Part shown: in pieces, positions 7,980 to 16,993 of the stretch
Layout: each line of letters opens with the position of its first letter
Numbering within the stretch: position 1 is the stretch's first letter
NCBI RefSeq assembly: GCF_039536245.1
Contig: NZ_BAAAYN010000018.1
Location: 124,001 to 188,000 of the forward strand
Direction: 5' to 3'
From: Cryptosporangium minutisporangium
GTDB taxonomy: Bacteria > Actinomycetota > Actinomycetes > Mycobacteriales > Cryptosporangiaceae
Length of the DNA stretch: 64,000 nucleotides
Translations under genes and position numbers: made by a program
Notes under the pieces: model-generated
Seen by the model: only the letters and a program-made list of their open reading frames with translations
What the model was told of the DNA's origin: nothing
The model's database searches: none

Positions 7980-10901
7980 TCAACCGCGGTTGAGGTCAAG
8001 AGCGGAGTCGACGAACAACTCGGCGAGGCTGCCCAGCCGCGGCGGCGAGAGCCGGGCCGCGAGCAGGTCCGGTTCGGTGATGCCGAGGAAAGCGGCCGAC
8101 ATCGCACCGTCCTCGGTGACGGGCAGAGGCCATCGTCCGAGGTCACCGCGGAGCGACGCGATCACGCCGACCCCACATCGACCCGTCGTCGTCAGGTCCG
8201 CGTCGAGTTCACCGAGCGCGATCGTCTCCTCCAGGTCGGGATCGGCCGCGAGCAAGATGGTCGGCGCCCACTCGTCGTCCTCCTCGTCGTCCTTGGCCGC
8301 GTGGCGTCCGGACGCGCTCGGCTCCTCGCCCAGCGCCTGCGAGACCCGCCGCCGCATCCGTCCGATGCCGTCCGCGATCGTCGGTACCGGCTCGATCCGG
8401 CCGTCGCCGATCATCGCGAGATGGTTGGTCTGCTCGGAGTCGAAGCCCGCGACGAGGATCTCGACGTCGTCGCTCCACGGATTGCCGGCGAGTTCGGCGC
8501 CGATGTGGCGGAGTAGGTCGTCGGCGCGCCAGGCGTCGCCGGTCAGCGTAAGCACGCCGAGACGCTCGACGTCGAGCAGCAGCGGGGCCGAGTGCCGGGT
8601 ACCGACGGTGACCAGCATCGGTAGGGGCGCAGGGATGCCCGTCGTCTCCGGCAGGACCGCGTCGACCGGGAGTTCCCAGAACAGTTCGGTGGCGGTCCAC
8701 GGAGCGGGCGGGTCGGGGCACGGACGGCCGAGGACCAGGCGGACGGCGTCTGGCTCCACCCAGGCGCCCAGGACGTCCGGCATCTCGTCCGGAGAGCGGT
8801 CGACGAGTGCGGTGGCCAGCGCACGGAGCGCCCGATCGAGGCGGGCGTTCGCGTCCGGCAGAGCGGCAGAGGTCGGTGGGAGATCCGTACGCGGCCCCGT
8901 GCCGGTGGCCGCCCTGCCCAGGTCGACGTCCGGACGGAGCCGCGGTGGAATCCCCGGCGTGGGACGCGGTGGTGCGGCGATGAACCCGTCGCGCGCGACC
9001 AGCGGGCGTGGGGTCTTCGGGGCGGGTTTGCGGTGGCCCCGGTGCCGACGGTGGCGGCCGACGAACGCGTCCTGGCGGCGGCCGCGGGCGAGCATCAGGG
9101 CGGCGAGCAGTCCGGCGCCGGCGAGCGGCACACCGACCGGGAGGAGTGGCATGCCCTCGCTGTGCGATGCGGGCCGGGTTTCCGGGGTGTCGGGTGGGAT
9201 CTCCGGAGTGCCGGGCGCGCCTTTCGGGCTGGGTGCGCCCTTTGGGGTGCTGGGTGTGCTCTGCGCGGTGTCGGGTGAGGGGTCGGAGCCGCCGCTGGCG
9301 CCGGGAGGTAGGCCGGACCCTGGCTCCTCGTCGGTCTGCGGGACGCCACCCGGCGCCGGCGGGAGGGGCTCGCGGTCCGGGGGGCGGGTGGCGTCCGGGC
9401 TCGGCACCGGCGCCGGCTTGCCTCCCGGCGCCGGCTTGCCTCCCGGCGTCGGCTCCGCGGGAGGCTTGCTGTCCGGGGCTTTGTCGCCGGGCGCCTTGGA
9501 ATCAGGCGCCTTGCCGTCCGGAGCCTTGCTGTCCGGGGCCTTGCTGTCCGGGGCCTTGCCATCGGGTGCCTTGCTGTCCGGAGCCTTGCTGTCCGGAGCC
9601 TTGCCGTCGGGGGTCTTGTCGGCCGGCACGCCGTCGTCTACCTGGCCGGAGGCGTGGGGGTCGGGTCCGCGGTCTCGCGCCTCCGGCGGCAGCGTGATCC
9701 GCTGTCCAGGACGGATCTCATCCGGATCGTCCACCCCGCTGCCGGTCGCCAGCTCCGGATACCGATCCGCGTCACCGAGGAAACGCTCGGCGACGTCGGA
9801 GAGCCGGTCCCCCGGCGCCACCACGTAACTCCCGGACGGCTCCTGAACGGGACCCGCCGCGTACTGCGACGCGCCGCGGTCGCGCGCCTCCGGCGGCAGC
9901 ACGATCCGCTGACCGGGCTCGATCTCGTCGGCATCGGACAGTCCGTTGGCGGCGGCCAGCTCCGGGTACCGATCCGGGTCGCCCAGGAACCGGGCCGTGA
10001 TGTCCGCGAGCCGGTCCCCCGGCGCAACCACGTACGTGTTGCCTCCGGCCACCGGCCGGATCGCGCTGCCCGGCAGGCCGGCGGTGTCCGCCGGTAGGTG
10101 CGACGCCGACCGCACCGGCAGCGGCGGCAACTGGTCCGCCCCCGGCGCCGGGTCCACTCGCGGCACCGGGTCCACTCGCGGCGACGGGTCCACTCGCGGC
10201 GACGGGTCCACTCGCGGCACCGGGTCCACTCGCGGCGAAGGGTCCACCGGTGTTAAGGAGTCCCGCGAAACGGCGGACGACCACGACGCGGTACCGGTGT
10301 ACCCCGTACCGGTGTACCCCGTACCGGTGTACCCCGTGCCGGGCGACCCCGTGCCGGGCGACCCCGCCTCGGTCACCGGAACCGACCCGAGGCCTGGCGA
10401 CTCCGCCGCCGACACCCCAACCATCGACGCCGACACCGGCGCGATCATGCCCGGCGGCGCCGTCGCCGCGCTCGCCATGCTGGACGAGCCCGCGATCAGC
10501 GCCACCGCCGCGATCAACGTCGCCGCCATCCGCTGCTGAGCACGCAGGCCGGGCAGCCGCGGCGCGGGCCGACGCAGCAGCGCAGCAGGCACCTCGACGA
10601 GTACGGACAGCGCGAACGTCGCCCACCCGAGCCACCCCACGACCGTCAGCACCCGCAGGAACAGCGTTCCGTCGTCCGGCGAGGTCAGCGCGTTCCCGAT
10701 CTCCGACGCCGACGGCACGTGGTCCGGTAGCGGATTGCCGCCCAGAACGGCCAGCAGTACCGGAACACCGGCGAACGCTCCGAGCAGCACCACGAGCGCG
10801 GCGAGCCCGGACAGGATCTGCCGCGGCCTGCTCCGACGGCCTCCCGAACCGGGCCGAGTACCCCTCCGAGCACCGCCCCGGCTCGTGGACGTGGAACTCA
10901 T
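7980..10901 (-). CDS. large LysM membrane protein of the tad locus
   Basis: 973 residues. Two N-terminal membrane segments and a third near residue 140 are followed by proline-rich repeats (VDPSPRVDPVPR type, about 215-265) and two LysM domains (about 288-340 and 357-410; YVVAPGDRLADI and YVVAPGDRLSDV), which bind peptidoglycan. A Lys/Asp/Pro repeat follows (DSKAPDGKAP units, about 430-490), then a further membrane segment near 590 and a C-terminal domain of about 290 residues without a recognised motif. Homologous actinobacterial proteins at tad loci often end in a BTAD transcriptional domain, which is not seen here. It probably anchors or spaces the pilus machine in the wall. The ATG at 10901 follows GGAGG. 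Confidence 0.8.
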   Translation of the reverse strand: MSSTSTSRGGARRGTRPGSGGRRSRPRQILSGLAALVVLLGAFAGVPVLLAVLGGNPLPDHVPSASEIGNALTSPDDGTLFLRVLTVVGWLGWATFALSVLVEVPAALLRRPAPRLPGLRAQQRMAATLIAAVALIAGSSSMASAATAPPGMIAPVSASMVGVSAAESPGLGSVPVTEAGSPGTGSPGTGYTGTGYTGTGYTGTASWSSAVSRDSLTPVDPSPRVDPVPRVDPSPRVDPSPRVDPVPRVDPAPGADQLPPLPVRSASHLPADTAGLPGSAIRPVAGGNTYVVAPGDRLADITARFLGDPDRYPELAAANGLSDADEIEPGQRIVLPPEARDRGASQYAAGPVQEPSGSYVVAPGDRLSDVAERFLGDADRYPELATGSGVDDPDEIRPGQRITLPPEARDRGPDPHASGQVDDGVPADKTPDGKAPDSKAPDSKAPDGKAPDSKAPDSKAPDGKAPDSKAPGDKAPDSKPPAEPTPGGKPAPGGKPAPVPSPDATRPPDREPLPPAPGGVPQTDEEPGSGLPPGASGGSDPSPDTAQSTPSTPKGAPSPKGAPGTPEIPPDTPETRPASHSEGMPLLPVGVPLAGAGLLAALMLARGRRQDAFVGRHRRHRGHRKPAPKTPRPLVARDGFIAAPPRPTPGIPPRLRPDVDLGRAATGTGPRTDLPPTSAALPDANARLDRALRALATALVDRSPDEMPDVLGAWVEPDAVRLVLGRPCPDPPAPWTATELFWELPVDAVLPETTGIPAPLPMLVTVGTRHSAPLLLDVERLGVLTLTGDAWRADDLLRHIGAELAGNPWSDDVEILVAGFDSEQTNHLAMIGDGRIEPVPTIADGIGRMRRRVSQALGEEPSASGRHAAKDDEEDDEWAPTILLAADPDLEETIALGELDADLTTTGRCGVGVIASLRGDLGRWPLPVTEDGAMSAAFLGITEPDLLAARLSPPRLGSLAELFVDSALDLNRG
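9478..9624. repeat. in-gene tandem repeats coding DSKAPDGKAP units
   Basis: Tandem 15-18 bp units (GGAGCCTTGCTGTCCGG and variants) inside the LysM gene encode a charged, proline-containing spacer. Such arrays change length easily by slippage, so linker length may differ between strains. Confidence 0.75.
10153..10345. repeat. in-gene tandem repeats, two families
   Basis: Inside the LysM gene, copies of GGGTCCACTCGCGGC (about 10153-10245) encode VDP(S/V)PR repeats. A second family, GTACCGGTGTACCCC (about 10290-10345), encodes GYTGT repeats. Both lie in the extracytoplasmic linker before the LysM domains. Confidence 0.75.
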
Positions 10902-10914
10902 CGCAGCCTCCGTC

Positions 10915-11331
10915 TCACTGATTCGGCTGGTTCTCATCGGTGACGAGCACCGCGGTGGCGCGACCGGTGACCTGGATCGTGTCGATCCCGATCAGGCCGA
11001 GCATCGCGGTCGGACGGGTGAGGCGAACCTCGACCACCACCTGCGTCAGGTCGTCGTTGACCGTCACCGTGCCGGGCACATCGGCTTCGGCGAGGTACCG
11101 CTGTGCGGCCTGGACCGCCAGCTCCGGATCGAGCCGCTTGTCGAGACCCGGAATCGCCGTCGTCCCGTCGATACCCTGCCCGGCGGCGCGGGCGGCCTCC
11201 GCTGCGACGTTGTCCGCGCGCTGCATCGCGCGCAGCCGCGCACCACCGTCGGCGACCATCCCGATCAGGATCAGCACACCCGCGAGTGCGATCGCCAGGA
11301 AGACGCTGACCCGGCCCCGGTCCTCGGTCAC
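10915..11331 (-). CDS. TadG/TadE-like pilus assembly membrane protein
   Basis: 138 residues. One N-terminal hydrophobic helix preceded by a short charged stretch (TEDRGRVSVFLAIALAGV) resembles prepilin-type TadE/TadG proteins. The remainder (AMQRADNVAAEAARAAGQ) is the helix typical of pseudopilin-like Tad minor proteins. GTG start at 11331, overlapping the upstream gene's stop as GTGA. Third of three TadE/G-like genes in a row; probably a minor pilin exported and assembled with the Tad machine. Confidence 0.8.
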   Translation of the reverse strand: MTEDRGRVSVFLAIALAGVLILIGMVADGGARLRAMQRADNVAAEAARAAGQGIDGTTAIPGLDKRLDPELAVQAAQRYLAEADVPGTVTVNDDLTQVVVEVRLTRPTAMLGLIGIDTIQVTGRATAVLVTDENQPNQ

Positions 11332-11753
11332 GACCGGCTCCGGTAGATGTCGAGCGGGCTGGTGAACGTTGCGGAGATGGTGCGGTTGCCCGGCATGCCG
11401 GGTACGGCGATGTCGGAGAACGCCACCGAGCACGACACCGTGGCGGTGACGGCGGCGGCCTGCCCGACCGGGCGGCCGAACTGGCTGGTGTCGACGGTGA
11501 TCGTGACCGGGTCGCAGTGCAGGCCCTGCTCGTCCAGGACGCTGCGGGCCGCGTCGGCGCCGCGGGCCTGTGCGGCGGCCGCCGTCCGGGAGATCGACGC
11601 CGCCCGCGCCGCGTCGTGCGCCGCCCCCTCGATGGCGGTCTGCGCCACCGTCTGCCGGCCGACCACCGCGGCCACCGCGATCAGCAGCACGAACGCCGGC
11701 ACCAGGATCGCGAACTCCACGGCGATCGAGCCCTGTTCGCCACGGTCGCTCAT
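11328..11753 (-). CDS. TadE-family pseudopilin
   Basis: 141 residues. The N-terminal EQGSIAVEFAILVPAF segment is a clear TadE motif: Gly, five-residue spacing to Glu, then one long hydrophobic helix. The motif resembles a prepilin-peptidase site, with the Gly as cleavage point. The rest is predicted to be extracytoplasmic. ATG at 11753 overlaps the preceding stop as ATGA. Coupled translation with its neighbours suggests fixed stoichiometry in the Tad pilus complex. Confidence 0.88.
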   Translation of the reverse strand: MSDRGEQGSIAVEFAILVPAFVLLIAVAAVVGRQTVAQTAIEGAAHDAARAASISRTAAAAQARGADAARSVLDEQGLHCDPVTITVDTSQFGRPVGQAAAVTATVSCSVAFSDIAVPGMPGNRTISATFTSPLDIYRSRS

Positions 11754-12148
11754 GGTCCACCGGCTTCCTCGTCGGTGGTGAAGCGCTCGACCTCACCGCG
11801 CGACGTCTGCGACACCGTGAACGTGAAGCCCGGGATCAGCGAGATCGCCTGGCCGGTCACGGTCGTCGTGACCTGCTGTCCGTCGCGCTCGACGGTCACC
11901 TCGCCGTCGGAGAGCCAGTCGCCGGCCCGGGCCAGGAACGACCGGCCACGGTCCTCACCCGCTCCGGGCGGCGCGGTGTACGCCCGCTCGGCCGTGGACG
12001 CTTCCTGCGCCGCGGAGAGCGCCACCGACCGCGCCATGAACACGGCAGCGACCTGGATCGACGCGAACAACGCGAGCAGCACCGCCGGAGCGAGGATCGC
12101 GAGTTCGACCGGGGAGGAACCCCGGTCCCGGAGGTGGTCGGCGCTCAC
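11750..12148 (-). CDS. TadE-family pseudopilin
   Basis: 132 residues with the same organisation as the next gene: DRGSSPVELAILAPAVL near residue 8 gives Gly, then Pro-Val-Glu at the pseudopilin position and a single hydrophobic helix, followed by an exported beta-rich domain. GTG start at 12148, three bases after the stop of the 57-residue upstream gene. It is likely a minor pilin of the same apparatus, not a duplicate, as the exported parts differ strongly. Confidence 0.86.
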   Translation of the reverse strand: MSADHLRDRGSSPVELAILAPAVLLALFASIQVAAVFMARSVALSAAQEASTAERAYTAPPGAGEDRGRSFLARAGDWLSDGEVTVERDGQQVTTTVTGQAISLIPGFTFTVSQTSRGEVERFTTDEEAGGP

Positions 12149-12151
12149 GGC

Positions 12152-12325
12152 TCAGGGCGCCGAGTTCATCGCGTTGTTGGCCTTGGTGGTGGCCCATGCC
12201 ACCACCGCCGCCGCCAGCACCGCGAGCCCGGCGATGATGATCGAGGTCGGCACCGGCCCGTCACCCCGGTCCCGCTCCCGGGTCAGTTCCTGCACCCGCA
12301 GGTACAGCGTGAGCCAGAGTTTCAT
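12152..12325 (-). CDS. 57-residue single-pass protein, candidate Flp-like pilin
   Basis: A very short gene between tadC and the first tadE: ATG at 12325, TGA ending at 12152. A charged N-terminus ends in RDRGDGPVPTSIIIAGLAV, followed by one hydrophobic helix and a short tail (KANNAMNSAP). Size, position and topology fit a Flp-type pilin subunit or the conserved small membrane protein of actinobacterial tad loci. It lacks the Glu at +5 found in classical Flp, so cleavage by a TadV peptidase is not certain. Its start lies 9 bp from the tadC stop. Confidence 0.75.
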   Translation of the reverse strand: MKLWLTLYLRVQELTRERDRGDGPVPTSIIIAGLAVLAAAVVAWATTKANNAMNSAP

Positions 12326-12334
12326 GAGACTCCC

Positions 12335-13195
12335 TCAGATACGCGTCATGAACGGGTAGAGCACGAAGAGGACGAGGACGAAGACCAGCGCCGCCCCGGG
12401 AATGTCGAGCCGCGACGTGATCGACTCGGCCCTGGCCAGGTCCGTGGTCCGGATCTGGTCCCGCAGCGAGTCGGCCTGCTCGCGTAACGTGTGCTGGACC
12501 TGGGCGCCCTCGGTGCCCGAGGACTGCATGATGGCGCCGACGTCGCCCAGCTCCGCCACGCCGATCTCCTGGCTCATCAGCCGCAGCTCCGCCCAGGGGA
12601 AGCGCATCTGCAGCTGCGCGCGGAGCAGGGCCTCCCGGATCCGCTGGAAGACCCAGCCGTCGCAGACCGCGGCCGCCTGCTCCAGCGCCTGCACCGGTCC
12701 GTGGGCGGCGGCGAGCTGGAGCGCCACCAGGTCCAGATAGGTACAGACCGCCCGCACGAACTCGGCCCGGGCGGCGGCCGCCTTCTCGATGACGTCCCGG
12801 TGCGCGACGACGACGAAGAGCACGGCGCAGACGAGCCCGGCACCGACCGGGATGGCGACCGGCAGACGGATGCCCGCCGCCGCGAAGATGAAGGCGGCCA
12901 CCGGGGGCGTCGCCAACCCGATCAGCGCGGAGAGCAGCAGTGAGATCAGGTACTGCTCGCGCGTCCGGCCGAGCAGCGTCAGATCGCGCTGCGGGACGCG
13001 GATCCGCCGCGCGACGCCGGAGAGCAGAGACGTCGACGGCGGCACCGCGTTCGTCGCCACGGGCTCGTGCAGCCGACGCAGGGCCGGCCCCAGCGCCGGC
13101 ACCGCGGGCAGGGCCTCGCGGACCAGGAGGAAACATCCGCCGCCCACCGCGGCGCCGCCGAGCACGGCGGCCGGTAACTGCCAGGACGCGATCAC
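12335..13195 (-). CDS. tadC: TadC-like type II/IV secretion F-family protein
   Basis: 286 residues, GspF/TadC family platform protein of the inner membrane. A membrane helix near the N-terminus, paired helices in the middle (YLISLLLSALIGLA, VAIPVGAGLVCAVLFVVV), a cytoplasmic helical domain (EFVRAVCTYLDLVALQLAAA, REALLRAQ) and a C-terminal membrane helix. GTG at 13195 overlaps the tadB stop as GTGA. A longer upstream frame would intrude into tadB and was not used. Works with TadB as the assembly platform driven by TadA. Confidence 0.85.
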   Translation of the reverse strand: MIASWQLPAAVLGGAAVGGGCFLLVREALPAVPALGPALRRLHEPVATNAVPPSTSLLSGVARRIRVPQRDLTLLGRTREQYLISLLLSALIGLATPPVAAFIFAAAGIRLPVAIPVGAGLVCAVLFVVVAHRDVIEKAAAARAEFVRAVCTYLDLVALQLAAAHGPVQALEQAAAVCDGWVFQRIREALLRAQLQMRFPWAELRLMSQEIGVAELGDVGAIMQSSGTEGAQVQHTLREQADSLRDQIRTTDLARAESITSRLDIPGAALVFVLVLFVLYPFMTRI

Positions 13196-14082
13196 GCTTC
13201 GACCTCCCCGGGAGCCGAGAGGAAGCGGGGCGCCTTGGGCGGCAGGCTCATCGCGCGCACCCACGCCAGTAACCCGATGAACACACCGCCGAGCCCCGCC
13301 ATCACCAGTTGCCCGGTCGAGGTTCCGTACGGCGCCATGTAGTCCGGACGGCTCGCGCCGTAGACCAGCACCAACAGCGTCAGCCCGGTGAGGAAGCGGA
13401 CCGCGAACCGGGGCTGGGTCCGCTTTGCCTCGACCTCGCGGCGCGTCGCGACCTCGGCCGCCGCCGCGGACGCGATCGAGTTGAGGACGTCACCCAAGTG
13501 CTCACCGCGATCGGACAGGTGCAGGATCAGCGCGGCCACCACCTGGTCGCAGACCGGGTCAGCGATCTCGTCGGCGAACTTGAGCAGCGCGATCCGGCCG
13601 TTCCACCCGGCTTGCAGCCGGGCGGCGAGCGTCCCGATCTCACCGGCGATCGCGGTCGGCGCGGTCGCGGTGGACGAGACGATCGCCTGCTGCAACCCCA
13701 CGCCGGTGCCGGAGATGTCCTTCAGCCGACGTGCCCACTCCCCTACCGCCTCGATCCGCAGGATCGCGCGCTTCTCGCTGTTCCCGACCGTGAACAACCA
13801 CGGCACGCCGGGGACGGCCAGGGCGGCCAGCAGACCGGCGATCGGCATCCGGGTGAACAGCCAGGCGAGCACACCGGCGGCCAGGGCGCCGAGCAGCAGC
13901 GCACGACGGATCCGCTGGTCGTGGGCGCTCAACCCGTCGCCGTTCCACACCCGCCGCCACCACAGCACGGCGGGCGACGTCGGACGCGCCGGACGCGCGG
14001 TGCCGATCAGCGCGAAGACGCCCAGTGCGACCCCCGCGACGACGAGCGCCCCGCCGAGGCCGGCGATCAGCCGCAGGTTCAC
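13192..14082 (-). CDS. tadB: TadB-like type II/IV secretion F-family protein
   Basis: 296 residues. Two N-terminal membrane segments, two more around residues 65-105, a cytoplasmic GspF-like helical domain with VGEWARRLKDISGTGVGLQQAI, and two C-terminal helices. This is the usual TadB arrangement. GTG at 14082 overlaps the tadA stop as GTGA. It forms the membrane platform with TadC. Confidence 0.87.
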   Translation of the reverse strand: MNLRLIAGLGGALVVAGVALGVFALIGTARPARPTSPAVLWWRRVWNGDGLSAHDQRIRRALLLGALAAGVLAWLFTRMPIAGLLAALAVPGVPWLFTVGNSEKRAILRIEAVGEWARRLKDISGTGVGLQQAIVSSTATAPTAIAGEIGTLAARLQAGWNGRIALLKFADEIADPVCDQVVAALILHLSDRGEHLGDVLNSIASAAAAEVATRREVEAKRTQPRFAVRFLTGLTLLVLVYGASRPDYMAPYGTSTGQLVMAGLGGVFIGLLAWVRAMSLPPKAPRFLSAPGEVEA

Positions 14083-16178
14083 ACCATCACCCCCGCCGTC
14101 GTCGTCGGTGTCCGGTTGAGCAGGCTCTGGAGCGGCTGACGCCAGGCGCCGTGCCCGGCCTCGATCCAGCCGGACAGCGCGCGGGCGTCGTACCCGACCC
14201 GCAGCAGTTGCTCCCGGGTCCGCCCCGGTAGGTGCCTGGGCACCCCACGACCGTCCGTTCCCGGACCGAACACGGTCGTGGTCGCGACCCGGTCGCCGGT
14301 GACCCCGTCGATCTCCTCGATGTGGGAGACGAATCGGTGCTTGCGCCCGCCGATCGCGGTCTCGTCCTGAACCGTGACGTAAACGACCAGGTCGAGGGCG
14401 TTACCGGCCATCCGCCGGGCCAGCTCGACGGTCATGTCCTTGCCGTGCGAGAGCGACAACTCGATGATCCGCTCGGTCACCGCCTGCGGCGTCCGCGCGT
14501 GGATCGTGCACATCGACCCGCGTGAGGTCGTCATCGCCTGCAGCATCGGCACGATCTCCCGCGACCGCACCTCACCGACGATCACCCGCAGCACACCCAG
14601 CCGCAGCGACAGCGGGATCAGGTCCGCGATCGTCACCTCACCCGCCGGACGCCCCGAGAAGTCCCGCTCGCCGTGCCCCTCCCGCGCCTCGAACGACATC
14701 GCCCACGGATGCCGCGGCGACGCGTGCAACCCGAGTTCCCGCGACTCCTCCAGCACGACGAACGCTTCCTGCCGCGGGATCTCGGCGGCCAGCGCCCGCA
14801 GCAGCGTCGTCTTCCCTGCCCCGGCCAGACCGGCGACCATGATGTTCAGCCCGGCCCGCATCGCCGCGGACAGGAACTCCCCCATCAGCGGATCGATCAT
14901 CTCCGCCAGATCCCCGCGCCCACCGGCCAGATCCGGCAACGTCACGTCCAACGTGGAGTGCCGCCGGATCACCGCGTACGGCCGGTGCGACACCTGGTAC
15001 ACCGCCGCCAGCCGCGACCCGTCCGGCAACTGCAGATCCAGCACCGGACGCGACGTCGAGAGCGACCGCTCCGTCGATCCCGCCCGCCGCGCCGCGGTCT
15101 GCAGGATCTCCACCATCTCGTCGTCGGACTCCGCGATCGGCGACCCGACCTCCACCGCCCCGGACCGGCGAGTGATCCGCACCCGGTCACACCCGAGGAT
15201 GTGCACTTCCTCGATCGTCGGATCCGCCAGCAACGCCTGCAAGCGACCCAGCCCGACCAGATCCGCGATCACCGCCTCCAGCAGCGCCCGCTCGTCCGCC
15301 GCACCCAACGGCACCCCGGCCCGCCGCTGCGCGTCCACCCACTCCGCGACCTGCGTACCGGCTACCCGGTCACGCTCCCGACGACGATCGTCCTCCGACG
15401 CGTCGGCATGATTACGCAGCCACAACGACAACCGCTCGCTGATCTGCCGCCCCAGCAACCGCACCGCCGCGTAATCCACCGCGGCCGGTGCCGCGTGCCG
15501 CGGCCCCGCGGCCGGACCCGACGCCCGCGGTGGACCAGGCGGAGGCCCCGGTAACGGCCGGGGGCCCGACGACGGATGGGACCCCGGTAACTGCTGGGAC
15601 CCTGCTGACCGGGGCATGGCGTCGACGACCGACGGCGGCAGGAACATGACCCGGTCCGCAGCGGAGGCGACCGGTCCGCCACCGGGGGCCGCCGCCTCGG
15701 GTGGCCGACGCGGCGCCGGCGGCACCGCCGAGTGGAGCGCGCTCGACGGCATCCCGGTCGCCGAGGACGGGTAGCCCGCGGCAACCGACCCGACCCGGGC
15801 GGCCCCGGCGTAACCGGTCGGCGTCGCCGGGAACACGGTCGTCCCCGACGAGACCTGCACCGGATCTCCGGCAGGCGGCGAGCTACCGGCAGGCAGCGGG
15901 CTACCGGACGGCACGGGCCCCCCGGACACGGGCTGGCCCCCGGACGACGGCGAGCCTCCGGACGACGGCGAGCCTCCGGACGACAGCGGGCCTCCCGACG
16001 TGGGTGCTGCTCCGGACACGGGCGACGCCTCGGGCGGCCGGGGGTAGCCGGTCGCGGCAGGCGGCGCGTCGTAATCGGCCACCGCCAGCGGATCGACCGG
16101 CGCACTGCCGGGCACCGGCTCCCGGTTCGCGTCGGTCGGCGGATCGGAAGGTCCCCAGTTCTCAGAACGGATGGGCAT
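14079..16178 (-). CDS. tadA: TadA/CpaF secretion ATPase with long disordered N-terminus
   Basis: 699 residues. The first 220 or so are Pro/Gly/Ser-rich and disordered, including near-exact SSGGSP repeats. The VirB11/GspE-family core follows (about 235-680): Walker A GLAGAGKTT near 446, an Asp-box region around VVLEESRELGLH, Walker B VLRVIVGEVRS, and the His-box area MCTIHARTPQ. It hydrolyses ATP in the cytoplasm to drive pilus extension through TadB/TadC. The start at 16178 overlaps the upstream gene by 17 bp. The long N-terminal extension, twice the usual length, is typical of actinomycete members. Confidence 0.92.
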   Translation of the reverse strand: MPIRSENWGPSDPPTDANREPVPGSAPVDPLAVADYDAPPAATGYPRPPEASPVSGAAPTSGGPLSSGGSPSSGGSPSSGGQPVSGGPVPSGSPLPAGSSPPAGDPVQVSSGTTVFPATPTGYAGAARVGSVAAGYPSSATGMPSSALHSAVPPAPRRPPEAAAPGGGPVASAADRVMFLPPSVVDAMPRSAGSQQLPGSHPSSGPRPLPGPPPGPPRASGPAAGPRHAAPAAVDYAAVRLLGRQISERLSLWLRNHADASEDDRRRERDRVAGTQVAEWVDAQRRAGVPLGAADERALLEAVIADLVGLGRLQALLADPTIEEVHILGCDRVRITRRSGAVEVGSPIAESDDEMVEILQTAARRAGSTERSLSTSRPVLDLQLPDGSRLAAVYQVSHRPYAVIRRHSTLDVTLPDLAGGRGDLAEMIDPLMGEFLSAAMRAGLNIMVAGLAGAGKTTLLRALAAEIPRQEAFVVLEESRELGLHASPRHPWAMSFEAREGHGERDFSGRPAGEVTIADLIPLSLRLGVLRVIVGEVRSREIVPMLQAMTTSRGSMCTIHARTPQAVTERIIELSLSHGKDMTVELARRMAGNALDLVVYVTVQDETAIGGRKHRFVSHIEEIDGVTGDRVATTTVFGPGTDGRGVPRHLPGRTREQLLRVGYDARALSGWIEAGHGAWRQPLQSLLNRTPTTTAGVMV

Positions 16179-16992
16179 GGCCTGCCGCCACCTCCCTCCG
16201 CACTGCGCGCCGCGGCACCTGCTGACGGTGATCGGCGATCAACGCGCGCACGCGCGACTCGGCGTTCGCGGCGGCCCGCAGCAGCGGACGCGCCAGCCGC
16301 ACGTCACCGCCGGTGCTGAGGACGTCAGCGGTCTTCCGGTCGTCCGGCAGCGACGCGACGACCGGCGCACCGAGCTGGCCCGAGACCTCGGAGGCGGAGT
16401 ACGGCCCCTCCCCCACCAGCAGCAACCCGAGCGACGAGAGGCTGGCCGTGCGCTCGGACAACTGCGCGCGGATCGCACCGAGGGTCGGCACCGCAGCCGA
16501 CACCGACGGCAGCGTCGGACGCACCACGAGCAGCACCGCGTCGGCCGCCCACAGCAGCGGCCACGGGGTGGCGGGAGCGGCCAGCCGTCCGCAGTCGACG
16601 AGAACGTCGTAACCGGGGTCGCTGAACTCCAACTGGGCGAAGAACCCCGCGAACCGGTTCCAGAGCGGCGCGAGCGTGCCGGACTGCGCCGGGTCAGTGA
16701 GCCCGGGCAGCAGCAACCGCTGGCGGTTCGGCGGCGCCAGGTCGACCAGCTGCGCCCAGAACTCGCTCTCCAGCCGGTCGTTCGCGCCGGAGTGCCGCAG
16801 GTCGGCGACGGCCAGCGGCATCAGCCCTCGACCGGCGTCGACCTGGCCCTGCAGGTAGCCGGCGAGCACCGAGCCTCCGGCCGGATCGCACTCGGCCAGC
16901 ACCGTGCGTGCCGCCCAGGCGAACGTGAACGCCAAGCCGGTCGTCGTGACGCCGGGCGACCCCTTCGCCGACGCCAGCGCGACGAGCGCCAT
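16162..16992 (-). CDS. CpaE/TadZ-like MinD/ParA-family ATPase
   Basis: 276 residues of the SIMIBI P-loop family. A deviant Walker A KGSPGVTTTGLAF near residue 10, a DPAGG segment after the second strand and VLVDCGRL around Walker B. Actinobacterial tad loci carry such a gene in place of classical CpaE/TadZ; it probably places the pilus machine at the pole or membrane. ATG at 16992 lies one base from the stop of the SAF-domain gene. Confidence 0.82.
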   Translation of the reverse strand: MALVALASAKGSPGVTTTGLAFTFAWAARTVLAECDPAGGSVLAGYLQGQVDAGRGLMPLAVADLRHSGANDRLESEFWAQLVDLAPPNRQRLLLPGLTDPAQSGTLAPLWNRFAGFFAQLEFSDPGYDVLVDCGRLAAPATPWPLLWAADAVLLVVRPTLPSVSAAVPTLGAIRAQLSERTASLSSLGLLLVGEGPYSASEVSGQLGAPVVASLPDDRKTADVLSTGGDVRLARPLLRAAANAESRVRALIADHRQQVPRRAVRREVAAGHAHPF

Positions 16993-16993
16993 C

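Noticed and set aside
7630-9828. Long plus-strand open frame of 732 codons opposite the LysM gene
   Set aside because: Composition is Ser/Gly/Pro repeats mirroring the LysM repeats, no domain, no ribosome site. The minus-strand LysM gene has clear domains; this is a GC-rich shadow.
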